Shown here: positions 63,729-64,000 of the stretch, piece by piece
How positions within the stretch are numbered: the first letter of the stretch is position 1
Layout: the number at the start of each line of letters is the position of its first letter
From: Sporolactobacillus shoreicorticis
GTDB taxonomy: Bacteria; Bacillota; Bacilli; Bacillales; Sporolactobacillaceae
Reading direction: 5' to 3'
NCBI RefSeq assembly: GCF_024125445.1
Contig: NZ_JAMXWM010000003.1
Span: forward strand, 62,001 to 126,000
Length of the DNA stretch: 64,000 nucleotides
Made by a program: the position numbers and the translations under genes
Notes under the pieces: model-generated
What the model saw: only the letters and a program-made list of their open reading frames with translations
Databases searched by the model: none
What the model was told of the DNA's origin: nothing

Positions 63729-63757
63729 ACTATAGACTAAAAACGGATACAGGGCAA
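63729..63757 (-). promoter_or_regulatory. Promoter upstream of the 61-residue gene
   Basis: -35 TTGCCC (63757-63752), 17 bp, -10 TATAGT (63734-63729) on the minus strand. The following 175 nt upstream contain a dyad (TTCATGAA core, 63779-63786) but no gene. Confidence 0.6.
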
Positions 63758-63934
63758 TTGTCACACAACAGTGATACGTTCATGAACAATCGTCACTATT
63801 TACGTAAATGCTGATCCATCTGTTTCAATCAGACGAAAAATATTTTCATATCTCTCATATTATAAGTGCTTCTTTTTCCACTGAGTCTATCTATTTTGAA
63901 ACGCAAAGAATTTTCATTAAAATTTTTTACGCAC

Positions 63935-63968
63935 GAAAAAAACAGAATGACAGCCCATGATCATTCTG
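63935..63968 (-). terminator. Terminator of a gene beyond the window
   Basis: CAGAATGA/TCATTCTG stem with an 11-nt loop followed on the minus strand by TTTTTTTCG. It must end a minus-strand gene lying to the right of position 64000. Confidence 0.85.
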
Positions 63969-64000
63969 CATCAGAAAAAGCTATTCGTGTTAAACATCAT

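Overview
The window is chromosomal DNA from a spore-forming member of the Bacillales (Bacillota). Three spore-associated genes are present (sspI, ytxC, ytvI). The gene order on the minus strand closely follows the Bacillus subtilis segment ytxK-ackA ... ytkL-ytoI-nrnA-dnaE-accDA-pfkA-pyk-fxsA-ytvI-citZ-icd-phoPR-polA-mutM-coaE-nrdR-dnaB-dnaI-ytxC-infC-rpmI-rplT-sspI-rnmH-pheST. thrS, mdh, speD and the malic enzyme gene, which B. subtilis has in this segment, are not here. Two anaerobic glycyl radical enzyme systems and only a citZ-icd piece of the TCA cycle suggest a fermentative, facultatively anaerobic lineage. A Sporolactobacillus-like organism is my guess, not something the sequence proves.

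Layout. Positions 1-7.4 kb hold two glycyl radical enzymes (one frameshifted), two short radical-SAM activases and a DeoR-type repressor; a near-perfect CcpA site overlaps the promoter of the intact enzyme. Positions 7.4-12.6 kb hold pheT-pheS behind a phenylalanine T-box, rnmH, and sspI behind a sigma-G-type promoter. Positions 12.6-19.9 kb hold a Ugp-like ABC importer operon with a PHP-domain metallohydrolase and a HAD phosphatase, plus a divergent DeoR regulator. Positions 19.9-26.1 kb are an accessory, decaying stretch: an Eis-like acetyltransferase, broken small genes, an IS30-family element with a nonsense codon, a response-regulator stub and a chimeric ABC-transporter pseudogene. From 26.1 kb to the end the window is conserved core: translation (infC operon with an L20-type leader), replication initiation and repair, phosphate sensing and uptake (pstSCAB, phoPR), central carbon metabolism, fatty-acid synthesis (accDA), dnaE, nrnA and ackA.

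The most interesting link is regulatory. The promoter of pstS carries four 11-bp-spaced TTTACA-like PhoP repeats ending 9 bp before the -10 box. The promoter of the Ugp-like importer operon, 24 kb away, carries the same type of repeats with the same 9-bp spacing to its -10. This places importer + PHP hydrolase + HAD phosphatase in the predicted Pho regulon and suggests a phosphodiester or phosphosugar scavenging system. In this copy the solute-binding protein is interrupted by an exact 7-bp tandem duplication. No tRNA or rRNA genes and no CRISPR array were seen.
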